A stretch of 36,642 bases of DNA, taken from positions 1-36,642 of the forward strand of contig JAHQVJ010000046.1 of NCBI GenBank assembly GCA_019634415.1, in the 5' to 3' direction. A program made the translations under genes and the position numbers. Below the pieces are notes generated by a model that was not told the origin of the DNA, ran no database searches, and was given only the letters and a program-made list of their open reading frames with translations. Of this stretch, positions 17,714 to 25,541 are shown in pieces. How positions within the stretch are numbered: position 1 is the stretch's first letter; each line of letters begins with the position of its first letter. The stretch is from Myxococcales bacterium (GTDB lineage Bacteria > Myxococcota_A > UBA796 > GCA-2862545).

Positions 17714-19014
17714 CCGAGGTGTGGTTGGAGCATGCGGAGAAGCGACTGGTCGAAGTCGGTGCGCTCTGCTGGCTCGAGATGCCAGCTCCCCTCCTCGCCC
17801 CGCCGTAGCAGGAGCGTGAGCAGCTTCACCTGTCGGACCTCCTCTGACAGACCAGGCAACAGCAGGGCGACCCGACCGCTCAGGAGCCCGCGGCCGCCAG
17901 AGAAGTCCAGCTCCGGCACCCTGAGGTGATGGACCAGGTGGACCTGATCCGAGTCGAAGGGCAGCTCCAGGCGCTGCAGCCTGGGCAGACGCGCCAAGAC
18001 CTCGCCCAGCTCGTCCCACAGCGGGGGCCTGCGAGGCGACGTGCGGACCACCTTCACGCTGCGCAAGCCGTGGCCCCCCAGTGACGCCAGGTCCGGGATC
18101 GTGGCGTTGATCAGCCGTCGCAGCCCGCGCAGATCGGGATGGGTCAGCAGCTTCTTCAGCGCCCCCGGCTTCACCCAGCCGCGCCGGACGCGTAGCTCCC
18201 GAACCAGGCGCCAGCCGATCTCGCCCAGGGTGGAGCGAAAGTCCGCACCTGCGACCGCGGTCGCGGGCAGCCCCCACTCGTCGAGCACGGGCTGGGCGTG
18301 CTCCAAGAACACCGGCGTCGCCCAGGGCGGTGGCGCATCGGACTGCCTCACCAAATCGGCCAGCACCTGTCGGTTGGCGTCCTCGTCCGGATCCTCTGCG
18401 ATGGCCTGGAGCAGCGACGCGATGGTCCGAGCATCGGTGGCTGGCCGTGTACGCCCGGGAAGCGGCCACCGGTCCAGACAGCCATCGAGCCACTGCTGGG
18501 ACTCGACGTCGAGGGGCTCGGGCTCTGGAGCGGTGCTCGTGAGGGACTCGAGCCGCTCGGCGAGGATGGGCCCGAAGCGGGTGGGATGGCGCCTGCGCAC
18601 CTCTCGGGCCAGCTCCACGAAGTCCGTGTCACGGGGAGACCAAGCCGCGAGGATCTCGAGCGCCCGTGCCCAGAACGGCTCGTTGCGAGGGCGGGTTCGG
18701 TACGGCAGCTGCAGCGCCCATTGTCGCGCCGCTGCAGCCACGCGCGGATCGGGCCCGAGGGCAAACAGCGCCTCGATCCGCTCGATGCCGAGGTCCAGCC
18801 TCCGCGCGTTGGGGAGCGTGTCGCACAGCGCTGTGACGTGCTCCACGAGCCCTGAGCGCACGTACTGGATCCAGCTGCGTTGCTCGTTGTCGGTGAACGA
18901 GCGGCGCCGAAACGGGCACGGCGCCTGCCGCCCCATCGCCACCACCACGTGCGCTACGTGTGGATGGCGGGTGCGACGCCAAAGCGCCAGTCCTTGGACG
19001 AGGTCCTCGGTCAT
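17710..19014 (-). CDS. TIGR02996-like repeat-companion protein
   Basis: 434 residues from ATG 19014, which is preceded by GAGGAG. Residues 199-228 (LLQAIAEDPDEDANRQVLADL) fit TIGR02996, a short domain common in Myxococcota and some Planctomycetes ('LL.AI.a.PdDd..RLVYADwLee'). The N-terminal 190 residues are helical and Arg-rich. The C-terminal half has leucine-patterned strands (LASLGGHGLRSVKVV, LARLPRLQRLELPF), like the leucine-rich regions that often accompany this domain. It has no signal peptide or membrane segment, so it is probably cytoplasmic. The molecular role of the family is unknown. A copy of the dispersed hairpin element lies just upstream (19029-19098), and the gene converges on the lipoprotein gene with a shared CTAG stop. 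Confidence 0.7.
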   Translation of the reverse strand: MTEDLVQGLALWRRTRHPHVAHVVVAMGRQAPCPFRRRSFTDNEQRSWIQYVRSGLVEHVTALCDTLPNARRLDLGIERIEALFALGPDPRVAAAARQWALQLPYRTRPRNEPFWARALEILAAWSPRDTDFVELAREVRRRHPTRFGPILAERLESLTSTAPEPEPLDVESQQWLDGCLDRWPLPGRTRPATDARTIASLLQAIAEDPDEDANRQVLADLVRQSDAPPPWATPVFLEHAQPVLDEWGLPATAVAGADFRSTLGEIGWRLVRELRVRRGWVKPGALKKLLTHPDLRGLRRLINATIPDLASLGGHGLRSVKVVRTSPRRPPLWDELGEVLARLPRLQRLELPFDSDQVHLVHHLRVPELDFSGGRGLLSGRVALLLPGLSEEVRQVKLLTLLLRRGEEGSWHLEPAERTDFDQSLLRMLQPHLG

Positions 19015-19028
19015 CTCCTCGACTCCGT

Positions 19029-19098
19029 CCGGAAGGCCCGCAGCCGAAGGCGAGGGCCCAAGGGAATTGTAGCGCGACGGAGTCGCGCGGGATTCCGG
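19029..19098 (-). repeat. Two-hairpin dispersed element, copy B
   Basis: 70 bases filling most of the 90-base gap between the start of the TIGR02996-like gene and the stop of the collagen-like lipoprotein gene. On the minus strand it matches copy A at 4505-4574 in 64 of 70 positions, with the same CCGGAA and TTCCGG ends. The perfect stem GCGCGAC/GTCGCGC with TCC loop is intact, and the second hairpin has a TTC loop. It may attenuate or terminate transcription between these two minus-strand genes. Confidence 0.9.
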
Positions 19099-19104
19099 AG
19101 GCCG

Positions 19105-20694
19105 TCAGGGCAGGAGCAGCTTGTCCAGCGTGCCGTCGGTGGAGCGCAGCTCCGCCAGATCTCCCGAGCTGCCGTCGATGCTCAGGTTGAAGGAGCCATC
19201 GCTGGCTGCCGAGCCCTGCCGCAGCTCCTTGGTGGTCAGGTTCTGCACGCTCACCCCAGCGAAGGGCGCCACCGCACCTGCCTCGCCCAGGATGGAGAAG
19301 TCCGGAACCGGCACGTCGTTGATGTTGGCGAGGAGGTGGTCGAAGAGCATGCCGTCGAACATCGATCCGTTGCTGCCCACGCCATCCATCACGCTGTCCA
19401 CCACCGGCGTGCGCGGATCGTCGAAGATGCCGGCGAAGTGCACGATGGAGACTGTCTGGCCCGCGGGAACCAGCACCGAGGTGTAGTCCACCACGAGCTG
19501 CGTGTCGGCGGCCAGATCCACGGTGACCGCATCGGCGCTGCCGAACCAGAACCCCACGATGGGGCTCCCTCCGAGCTTGACGGTGTCGGTGAAGGTCACC
19601 CAGGCATCCTTGGCGTCGCCGGTGCCGTCGCCGCTCGAGGTGGCGTCCACCAGGGCCTGATCGTCGGCACCCAGGTCGTGGCGAAGCGAGACGTCCACCG
19701 TGACGTCCTTGGCTCCGTTGTTGCGCAGCAGCTCCGTGTAGCGAGCGGTGGGAGCCACCGAGTCAGCCCACACCTTGCGCACCACCTGCAGCCCCGACAG
19801 CGTGGCGGGCCCCAGCAACAGCTCCGTGCCGTCCTCCAGATCTCCGCCCGTGCCCGGGTAGATCACGTCGTCGACGAACAGCTGGTAGCAGTCGTCACAG
19901 GCGTTGGGCTGCCCCGAGGGGGCCCGACCGTCGTCGAGCTCCCCGTCGGGCTGGATGTCGAACACCGCTCCACTGCTCGAGGTCAGGATCTGCTGGAAGG
20001 AGGGCGACGAGATGGCATCCATCGGCGCCGGTACCGTGAACGTGCTGCTCGCATAGGTCCCGCCCGAGTAGTCGGCGAGCAGCCCGCCCACGCCCTGCAG
20101 CACGTCCGAGAGCACCGCATCGGGGTTCGCCAGATCGGTGCTGCCGCCGGTGAGGAGCGCATGGGCCTGGGTGTACACGTCGTCGAGCTCGGTGGTGTCG
20201 AAGTCCGCCAGGGTGCGTCCCCCCGGCGTCTCCGTGATCAGCACCATCGCCTCGAGCACACCGGTGCTCACCGGATCCACCATCACGCCCACGGCGTCGG
20301 TGACCACGGCGGACTGGGGCGTGCCCACCACCTCCGTCTGCACCACCAGGTGCGACGCCGGGTAGATCCCGTCGTCCACCGAGATGGAGAAGTCGCCGCT
20401 CGCGTCGGTGAAGGTGCCCCCGAAGGTGCCGATGGTCTGCCCCCCGTCGTCGATGGCCACCAGGAACACGGGCACGCCCTCCCCCACGGGTGCGAGCGGC
20501 CCCTCCACGCTGCCGCTCACCTCGAAGGCCAGGGCATCGGCTCCGTTCATCCCGTCGACGCCGTTGTCTCCGTCGACCCCCGGTGCGCCGTCCATCCCGG
20601 CTGGCCCCTCGGGACCCACCTCCCCGGCCGGGCCCTCGGCCCCCTTGCAACCGACGAGGAGTGCGAGGCACAGCAGCGAACAACGGACAACCAT
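19105..20694 (-). CDS. Collagen-like lipoprotein
   Basis: 529 residues with a signal ending LALLVGC (Cys16). Immediately after, residues 18-53 form twelve perfect Gly-X-Y triplets (GAEGPAGEVGPEGPAG, then MDGAPGVDGDNGVDG), a bacterial collagen-like stalk. The remaining 470 residues are acidic and beta-rich: residues 55-120 look like an exported Ig/carboxypeptidase-regulatory fold (SGSVEGPLAPVGEGVPVFLV then TFTDASGDFSISV), and later parts contain CDDCYQLFVDD and repeated beta strands. The protein should trimerise by its stalk at the outer membrane surface. The C-terminal globular region is unassigned. It is followed on the same strand, past repeat copy B, by the TIGR02996-like gene. Confidence 0.8.
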   Translation of the reverse strand: MVVRCSLLCLALLVGCKGAEGPAGEVGPEGPAGMDGAPGVDGDNGVDGMNGADALAFEVSGSVEGPLAPVGEGVPVFLVAIDDGGQTIGTFGGTFTDASGDFSISVDDGIYPASHLVVQTEVVGTPQSAVVTDAVGVMVDPVSTGVLEAMVLITETPGGRTLADFDTTELDDVYTQAHALLTGGSTDLANPDAVLSDVLQGVGGLLADYSGGTYASSTFTVPAPMDAISSPSFQQILTSSSGAVFDIQPDGELDDGRAPSGQPNACDDCYQLFVDDVIYPGTGGDLEDGTELLLGPATLSGLQVVRKVWADSVAPTARYTELLRNNGAKDVTVDVSLRHDLGADDQALVDATSSGDGTGDAKDAWVTFTDTVKLGGSPIVGFWFGSADAVTVDLAADTQLVVDYTSVLVPAGQTVSIVHFAGIFDDPRTPVVDSVMDGVGSNGSMFDGMLFDHLLANINDVPVPDFSILGEAGAVAPFAGVSVQNLTTKELRQGSAASDGSFNLSIDGSSGDLAELRSTDGTLDKLLLP

Positions 20695-20722
20695 GGCGTC
20701 TCCAGCTTCTTGCGCCGCAATC

Positions 20723-21118
20723 TTACGGCAGAAGCTCGATCCCCACGATGGCCTGCGCGATTCCTCCCACCACGGCCGCGATGCCGATCCAGGGATGGAT
20801 CCGCCGCAGGCGTGCGTCGTGGGTGAAGTAGCGGGTGAGCAGCGCCGCCAGGGCCATCAGCCCGAGCAGGCCCCAGCCCAAGGCCAGGTGCCAGGTCTCC
20901 CCGAGCTCGATGTCGTCGCGCAGGCCGATGGTGGACAGCATGCCCGTGAGCACCGCCAGCCCCATGCCCCACAGCGCGTACCAGGCCCAGCGCTTGTGGG
21001 TGCGCCGCGCCTTGTGGGAGCGCTTGCTGCGCTGACGGGCCACCAGGCCCTCCCGCATGATCCACACCGAGTACAGCACCACGATGGTCCCGATCACCGG
21101 ATGCACGAAAGCCGCCAC
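20723..21118 (-). CDS. DUF4079-like four-helix membrane protein
   Basis: 131 residues with four hydrophobic helices (about 7-20, 45-62, 76-95 and 108-128) and a basic cytoplasmic loop (RQRSKRSHKARRTHKR). Histidines near helix ends (FVHPVIG, ETWHLALGW, RIHPWIG) resemble the DUF4079/cytochrome b561-like layout in which histidines could bind haem. DUF4079 proteins are often near redox genes; here the upstream gene on the same strand, 43 bases away, encodes an azurin. A role in electron transfer is therefore plausible but unproven. The start ATG at 21118 gives the full first helix. Confidence 0.65.
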   Translation of the reverse strand: MAAFVHPVIGTIVVLYSVWIMREGLVARQRSKRSHKARRTHKRWAWYALWGMGLAVLTGMLSTIGLRDDIELGETWHLALGWGLLGLMALAALLTRYFTHDARLRRIHPWIGIAAVVGGIAQAIVGIELLP

Positions 21119-21161
21119 GGTCCCTCCGTGGCGGCAGTGTATGCGCCTGGGCGCCGCAGCT

Positions 21162-21692
21162 CTACTCGACGACGAACACGCCGTTCATCATGGCGTAGTG
21201 GCCGGGGAAGGTGCAGAGGAACGGGTACTCGCCGGCAGCCGGCGCGTCGAACTCGACGGTCACGGACTCACCACCGCCGATCACCTTGGTGTGGGCGATG
21301 ATCTGGCCCGCCAGATCCTGCGGGATGTAGTCGTTGGCGGCCGCGGTGACGGCCTTCATGGCGAAGGCCTGGCCGTTGCTGCCGGCCTTCAGCAGCACGA
21401 AGTTGTGCCCCATGGTGGCGGCAGGGAGCTTGCCGGTGTGCGTGAGCACGAGCTTCACCTTGCGACCAGCCGGCACCACGATGCGGTTGGTGTTGTACTT
21501 CATGGTGTCGGTGCCCTCGAGCTGCACCGTGGCCACGGTGCCGTCGTCGGTGACGACGTTGACGGCAGGCGCGGGGGCCGGGGCGGGCGCGGGGGCCTCG
21601 ACCTTCTGCGCGGGGGCGGGCGCGGGAGCCGGTGCCGCGGGCTCCGAGCCGCAACCGACGAGGGACAACGCGACGGCGAACAAGATTCGCAT
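21162..21692 (-). CDS. azu: Azurin-family blue copper lipoprotein
   Basis: 176 residues. The signal ends SLVGC (Cys14), followed by an unusual Ala/Pro tether (15-43) and then a complete azurin domain. Type 1 copper ligands are visible: His96 in TMGHNFV, Cys160 and His165 in FLCTFPGHY, and Met169, with the Cys-His-Met spacing (+5, +4) of azurins. Azurin shuttles single electrons between periplasmic redox partners. Lipidation and the Pro/Ala tether would hold it on a membrane instead of leaving it soluble, as seen in some Neisseria and myxobacterial azurins. It precedes the DUF4079-like membrane protein gene and follows the VWA gene by 58 bases. Confidence 0.92.
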   Translation of the reverse strand: MRILFAVALSLVGCGSEPAAPAPAPAPAQKVEAPAPAPAPAPAVNVVTDDGTVATVQLEGTDTMKYNTNRIVVPAGRKVKLVLTHTGKLPAATMGHNFVLLKAGSNGQAFAMKAVTAAANDYIPQDLAGQIIAHTKVIGGGESVTVEFDAPAAGEYPFLCTFPGHYAMMNGVFVVE

Positions 21693-21750
21693 GGCTTGCT
21701 CCTGGGAAGACAGCGGCGTAACCCCTGCACCCCGCCACCCCGCACGCAGC

Positions 21751-23685
21751 TCACCGCTGCAGGTCGCGCGCTCGACCGATCAGGTCCACCAGCTCCGCGT
21801 CCTCGGGGTACTCCGCGCGAGCGGCTCCCTGGGCGAAGGCGTGCAAGCGGTCCAGGCTCACCGAGCTGGTGTGAGGGTTGTCGCCCAAGATCTGGGCGAA
21901 CCAGCCCGCCACCACCGCCATGCGGAAGCCCGGATCGGCCTGCGTGAAGGAGGGCACCAGCGCCTGGGCAGGCAGCGGGTAGCTCCGCTCCACGGCGGGG
22001 CTGTCGGGCCCTGGCGCCTTGTTGCGGATCCGCACGGTGCCCAGATCCCCCGCGGCACCGCGACGCAGCACCACCTCGTACAGCGCGGTGACCCGATGAC
22101 CCGAGCCGATCTCGCCGGCGTCCACCGCGTCGTTGCGGAAGTCGCGATCGGCGATGTCGCGGTTCTCGTAGCCCACCAGACGGTAGGCCTCGACCACGTC
22201 CGGGTCGAGCTCCACCTGGATCTTCACGTCCTTGGCGATCACCATCAGCGTGGAGGTGAGCTGCTCCACGAACACGCGGCGCGCCTGGCGCTGGTCGTCG
22301 ATGTAGAAGTAGTTGCCGTCGCCGTCGTTGGCGAGGCGCTCCATCACGGTGTCGTTGTAGTTGCCGGTGCCGAAGCCAGCGGTGGTGAGGGTGATGCCGC
22401 GCTTGGCATGGTCGCGGATCAGCGACGAGAGCGCCTGGTGGCTGGTGGCGCCCACGTTGGCGTCGCCGTCCGACAGGATCACCACGCGGTTGACGGCGCC
22501 CTGTTGGTAGGCCTGCGAGGCGAGGCGGTAGGCTGCGTCGATCCCGGCTCCCATGGCGGTGGAGCCGCCGGCGCGCAGGCCCTCCAGCGCCCGGAGCACC
22601 GTGTGCTGCTGGGTGGCCGAGGTGGGCGGTAGCACGACCCCGGCGGAGCCGGCGTAGGCCACGATGGCCACGGTGTCTCCGTCGGAGAGCTCCTTCACCA
22701 GCTCGCCCATGGCGTACTTGACCAGCCCGAGCTTGTCCGCACTGTGCATGGAGCCCGACGTGTCCACGAGGAAGGTCAGGTGCACGGGAGGCTGACGGTC
22801 CAGCGCCAGGCGCTTCCCCTGCACGCCCACCCGCAGCAGCAGGGTGCGGGTGTCGAAGGGACTGGGTGCGCCGTCGAGGTTCACGGTGAAGGGCCCGTCG
22901 AGCTCGCGCGGCGGCGCGTAGTCGTAGGGCAGGTAGTTCACGAACTCCTCGGGGCGCACCGAGGTGGTGGGCGGCAGGTAGCCCTCGCGGATCCGGCGCC
23001 TGGCGAAGGTGTAGCTGGCGGTGTCCACGTCGATGGAGAAGGTGGACAGCGGATCTTCACTGGTGCTCTCGAAGTCGTTGCGCCCGTAGTCGGTGAAGCG
23101 CTCGCGGCCGGGGCGCTCGCCTTCGCCGGTGTTCGCATCTGGGGCGAGCCGCTCCTCGAAGCGACCCGTCATGGGCACCGCAGGTCCCCCGAGCAGATCG
23201 TCTCCCATGGGGCGATGGCTCAGGGCCCCGGACTTCTCCGCGTCCGCCGTGGTGGACACGTAGCCGAGCATCTCCAGCGCCTCGCGCTCGCCAGCGGACA
23301 TCTGTGGAGCCGGCGCAGGCCGCGCAGACGGGGACGGCGTACTCATGTAGCCGGGGGAAGCCGCCCTCGGCTCGGCCGAGCTCGCCATGTCGATGTCTGC
23401 CTGGTAGTTGGTCGTCAGGAACAGGGTGCCCCCACCCACCGGCAGGCACACCAGCAGCGGGAACAACGCCGCCATCCGCATCGTCCAGCTCACCCAGGCC
23501 GGCCTCTGGCGTCGTGCCGGGGGTGCGGGCTGTGCCAGGTCCGAGGCGTCCCAGGGCGTGAAGCGAGCATCGAAGGCCTCGCGCACGGCGTCGTCGTCGT
23601 CGATGGCCTCCGCCACCCAGTCCGGCAGCTCGTCCGTCTCCGGATCGAAGCTCTCGAGGTACAGCAGCGCGTCGTCGCGGGTCAT
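21751..23685 (-). CDS. Membrane VWA-domain protein (YfbK type) coupled to an ECF sigma factor
   Basis: 644 residues from the ATG at 23685, which overlaps the sigma factor's TGA (ATGA). Residues 1-68 are an acidic cytoplasmic segment (DDALLYLESFDPETDELPDW), 70-91 a membrane helix, then a Pro-rich linker. Next come a VWA N-terminal domain (DPLSTFSIDVDTASYTFARR), a VWA domain with MIDAS motif DTSGSM (308-313), and a DUF3520-like C-terminal domain (LGTVRIRNKAPGPDSPAVER). The VWA parts match the YfbK family and should be extracytoplasmic. The N-terminal cytoplasmic piece sits where anti-sigma domains do, so the protein may restrain or signal to the adjacent sigma factor, with the VWA domain as sensor. 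The zinc-binding HxxxCxxC of ZAS anti-sigmas is absent. Confidence 0.85.
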   Translation of the reverse strand: MTRDDALLYLESFDPETDELPDWVAEAIDDDDAVREAFDARFTPWDASDLAQPAPPARRQRPAWVSWTMRMAALFPLLVCLPVGGGTLFLTTNYQADIDMASSAEPRAASPGYMSTPSPSARPAPAPQMSAGEREALEMLGYVSTTADAEKSGALSHRPMGDDLLGGPAVPMTGRFEERLAPDANTGEGERPGRERFTDYGRNDFESTSEDPLSTFSIDVDTASYTFARRRIREGYLPPTTSVRPEEFVNYLPYDYAPPRELDGPFTVNLDGAPSPFDTRTLLLRVGVQGKRLALDRQPPVHLTFLVDTSGSMHSADKLGLVKYAMGELVKELSDGDTVAIVAYAGSAGVVLPPTSATQQHTVLRALEGLRAGGSTAMGAGIDAAYRLASQAYQQGAVNRVVILSDGDANVGATSHQALSSLIRDHAKRGITLTTAGFGTGNYNDTVMERLANDGDGNYFYIDDQRQARRVFVEQLTSTLMVIAKDVKIQVELDPDVVEAYRLVGYENRDIADRDFRNDAVDAGEIGSGHRVTALYEVVLRRGAAGDLGTVRIRNKAPGPDSPAVERSYPLPAQALVPSFTQADPGFRMAVVAGWFAQILGDNPHTSSVSLDRLHAFAQGAARAEYPEDAELVDLIGRARDLQR

Positions 23686-24248
23686 TGGGTCACCCCCTGC
23701 TCTTGGGCAACGTTCTTCAGGCGCCTCCGAAGCGCCGATCGGCCGCGCGCCACCAGCGTGGCCGCGGTTCCCGGTGGGATCTCCATGATCTGGGCCACCT
23801 CGCGGTACTTGAAGCCCTGGCCGTCCACCAGCCACACGGCGCGCGCCTGGGCGTCGGGCAGGCCCCCCAGGGCCTCCACGATCCGCGCCGCCAGCTGCGA
23901 CGCCCCCGCGCGCTGCTCGGGCCCCGACTGGGTCAGGGCCACCACGTTGTCCAGCGAGCCCTCGGACGGAATCTCCCGCCCGCTCCGCCGCTGCTCGTCG
24001 AGGAACGTTCGATACACGATGCGACTCATCCACGCGCGGAACGCAGCCTCCGCGCTCAGCTGATCGAAGTGGGACAATCCCACCACCACCGCCTGGTGCA
24101 GCACGTCGTCGGCCCGCACCGCATCGCCCGTGAGCTGCAGCGCGAACCGGTACAGGCCCTGACGGACCGGCAGGAGGAGTCGCTCGAAGCGCGTTCGGTC
24201 CCGGTCGGGCGGGACCCTACTTCCGACGCGTCCCGATCCTGCCTGCAT
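23682..24248 (-). CDS. ECF RNA polymerase sigma factor
   Basis: 188 residues. Region 2 (about 20-85) contains LYRFALQLTGDAVRADDVLH and AFRAWMSRIVYRTFLDEQRR, and region 4 (about 130-185) has IVEALGGLPDAQARAVWLV and the helix-turn-helix YREVAQIMEIPPGTAATLVA followed by RGRSALRRRL. This is the standard layout of extracytoplasmic-function sigma factors without extra C-terminal domains. It overlaps the membrane VWA gene by four bases (ATGA), making a likely sigma/regulator pair. It is divergent from the kinase gene with 93 bases between starts. The promoters it recognises cannot be deduced here. Confidence 0.9.
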   Translation of the reverse strand: MQAGSGRVGSRVPPDRDRTRFERLLLPVRQGLYRFALQLTGDAVRADDVLHQAVVVGLSHFDQLSAEAAFRAWMSRIVYRTFLDEQRRSGREIPSEGSLDNVVALTQSGPEQRAGASQLAARIVEALGGLPDAQARAVWLVDGQGFKYREVAQIMEIPPGTAATLVARGRSALRRRLKNVAQEQGVTQ

Positions 24249-24341
24249 GTGGCCCCCTGGGGTGACGATCGTGGCCCAAGAGCACGGGACGCGCGTTTCT
24301 CTTTCAGCTTTTTGTTAAGGCCCATCGGCGCTGCAGCGGAG
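24249..24341. promoter_or_regulatory. Divergent promoter region between sigma factor and kinase genes
   Basis: 93 bases separate the two divergent starts. The only A/T-rich patch in this neighbourhood (TTTCTCTTTCAGCTTTTTGTTAA, quoted in part: CTTTCAGCTTTTTGTTAA) lies here at 24300-24318. It can hold promoter elements in both directions; I cannot assign -35 and -10 boxes with confidence. Confidence 0.35.
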
Positions 24342-25358
24342 ATGTGCGTGGCCACGCCCTCCTTGTCGTTCCACATTCGCGAGATCCTCGGCACCGGCAG
24401 CTACGGGACGGTGGTGGTGGCGCAGCCCGAGGGGGAGGACCGCCAGGTGGTGATCAAGGTCCTGCAGCCAGCCCTGCTCGACCATCCCGAGGTGCTGGCG
24501 CGCACCCGCGACGAGGCTCGCCTGCTGGCCAAGCTCGATCACCCCAACGTGGTGGCGATGGAGGCGCTTCACCACCACCAAGGCCGCCCCGTCCTGATCA
24601 TGGAGCACGTGGACGGAGCCGACATGGGCACCCTGCTGCGCGCCCACCCCAAGGGGCTCGGGGCGTCGGTGGCGCTGTTCGCGGTGGCGCAGGTGGCCTC
24701 GGCGTTGGCGTTGGCTTGGTCGTCGCTGAAGGTGGTGCACCGCGACATCAAGCCATCCAACATCCTGCTCGCCACCGACGGGCGGGTGAAGGTGGTGGAC
24801 TTCGGGCTCGCCTACGCGGAGTTCGAGGAGCGGGAGGCCCAGAGCCTGTACCTGGTGGTGGGCTCTCTGGGCTTCATGGCCCCCGAGCGCATGCGTCCTG
24901 GTGCGATGCACCCCGCGGTCGACGTCTACGCACTGGGGATCACGCTGGTCCAGCTACTCACGGGTCGCAACCTGCTGCTTCCCCGGGGCGAGGACCGCCA
25001 CGATCCCGAGCTGGTGCGGCAGCTACAGCACGTGTCGCTGCCCGACGAGCCTGCCGCCAAGACCGACGCGCTGCGCTCGATGATCGCCCGCATGTGTGCC
25101 TTCGACCCCGACGCGAGGCCGCCCCCCGAGGAGGTCCACGCCACGATCCTGCAGCAGCTCGGGCCCTTCGACGCGGGCGAGCGGGCGAGCCAGGCGGAAG
25201 CGCTCGTCGCGGCCAGCCGCAAGGCGCCCTCGGGTCCGGTGGAGGAGCACCCGGACTGGCCCGACGTGGCCTTCCTGCAGACGGCCGACGAGGAGCCCGC
25301 CAAGGGCGTGCTGCACACGCTCGGCCGGTGGATGGGTCTGGGTCGGGACTCGAAGTAG
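24342..25358 (+). CDS. Hanks-type serine/threonine protein kinase (soluble)
   Basis: 338 residues. Kinase motifs are complete: glycine loop GTGSYGTVVVA (17-27), Lys39 in VVIKVL, the alpha-C Glu in RDEARLLAKLDHPNV, catalytic HRDIKPSNILL (133-143), DFG 153-155 in VVDFGLAY and APE in FMAPERM. The roughly 65 residues after the kinase domain are acidic and helical with no recognised domain and no membrane helix, so it is cytoplasmic. The start is ambiguous: ATG 24342 has GGAG directly abutting, while GTG 24348 has better spacing; both give the same kinase. It lies divergent from the sigma/VWA pair, which may be functionally linked. A terminator-like hairpin element begins about 110 bases after its stop. 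Confidence 0.9.
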   Translation: MCVATPSLSFHIREILGTGSYGTVVVAQPEGEDRQVVIKVLQPALLDHPEVLARTRDEARLLAKLDHPNVVAMEALHHHQGRPVLIMEHVDGADMGTLLRAHPKGLGASVALFAVAQVASALALAWSSLKVVHRDIKPSNILLATDGRVKVVDFGLAYAEFEEREAQSLYLVVGSLGFMAPERMRPGAMHPAVDVYALGITLVQLLTGRNLLLPRGEDRHDPELVRQLQHVSLPDEPAAKTDALRSMIARMCAFDPDARPPPEEVHATILQQLGPFDAGERASQAEALVAASRKAPSGPVEEHPDWPDVAFLQTADEEPAKGVLHTLGRWMGLGRDSK

Positions 25359-25465
25359 AGCGCCACGAAGGAGATGTCGCGGTCCGCGCTCGTGTGCCGA
25401 GCTGGACCGAGGAGCAACCTCGTCTCTCGTGCAGGATCGAGCCTTGCATCGTCATGCTCCCCTCT

Positions 25466-25534
25466 CTGGAGTCCCGCGCGACTCCGTCACGCTCTGATTC
25501 CCCTGGCCCCCAGGCTTCGCCTGGGGGCTTCTGG
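25466..25534 (+). repeat. Two-hairpin dispersed element, copy C (diverged)
   Basis: 69 bases between the kinase and the next gene, sharing the order CTGGA, CCCGCGCGACTCCGTCACGCT, GATTCCCCTGG and CTTCTGG with copies A and B (first block shown in part: GCGCGACTCCGTCACGCT). The first stem has one mismatch (GCGCGAC/GTCACGC); the second is stronger than in the other copies. Its end is 7 bases before the next start codon, so it forms the 5' leader of the following lipoprotein gene. Confidence 0.8.
25506..25528 (+). terminator. Strong hairpin, possible terminator after the kinase gene
   Basis: GCCCCCAGGC, loop TTC, GCCTGGGGGC: a perfect 10-bp GC-rich stem followed by only TT-CT instead of a T-run. 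It is part of element copy C and sits about 150 bases after the kinase stop. It may act as a terminator or as an mRNA 3' stabiliser; a true rho-independent T tract is missing. Confidence 0.5.
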
Positions 25535-25541
25535 AGTAGCC

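Noticed and set aside
16466..18493. Minus-strand frame of 675 codons spanning the second VCBS gene, the lipoprotein gene and part of the TIGR02996-like gene
   Set aside because: It crosses three better-supported genes and its composition is low-complexity Arg/Ser/Pro.
18880..20826. Plus-strand frame of 648 codons over the collagen-like lipoprotein gene
   Set aside because: His/Gly/Val-rich antisense shadow with no motif; the minus-strand frame has a lipobox and Gly-X-Y repeats.
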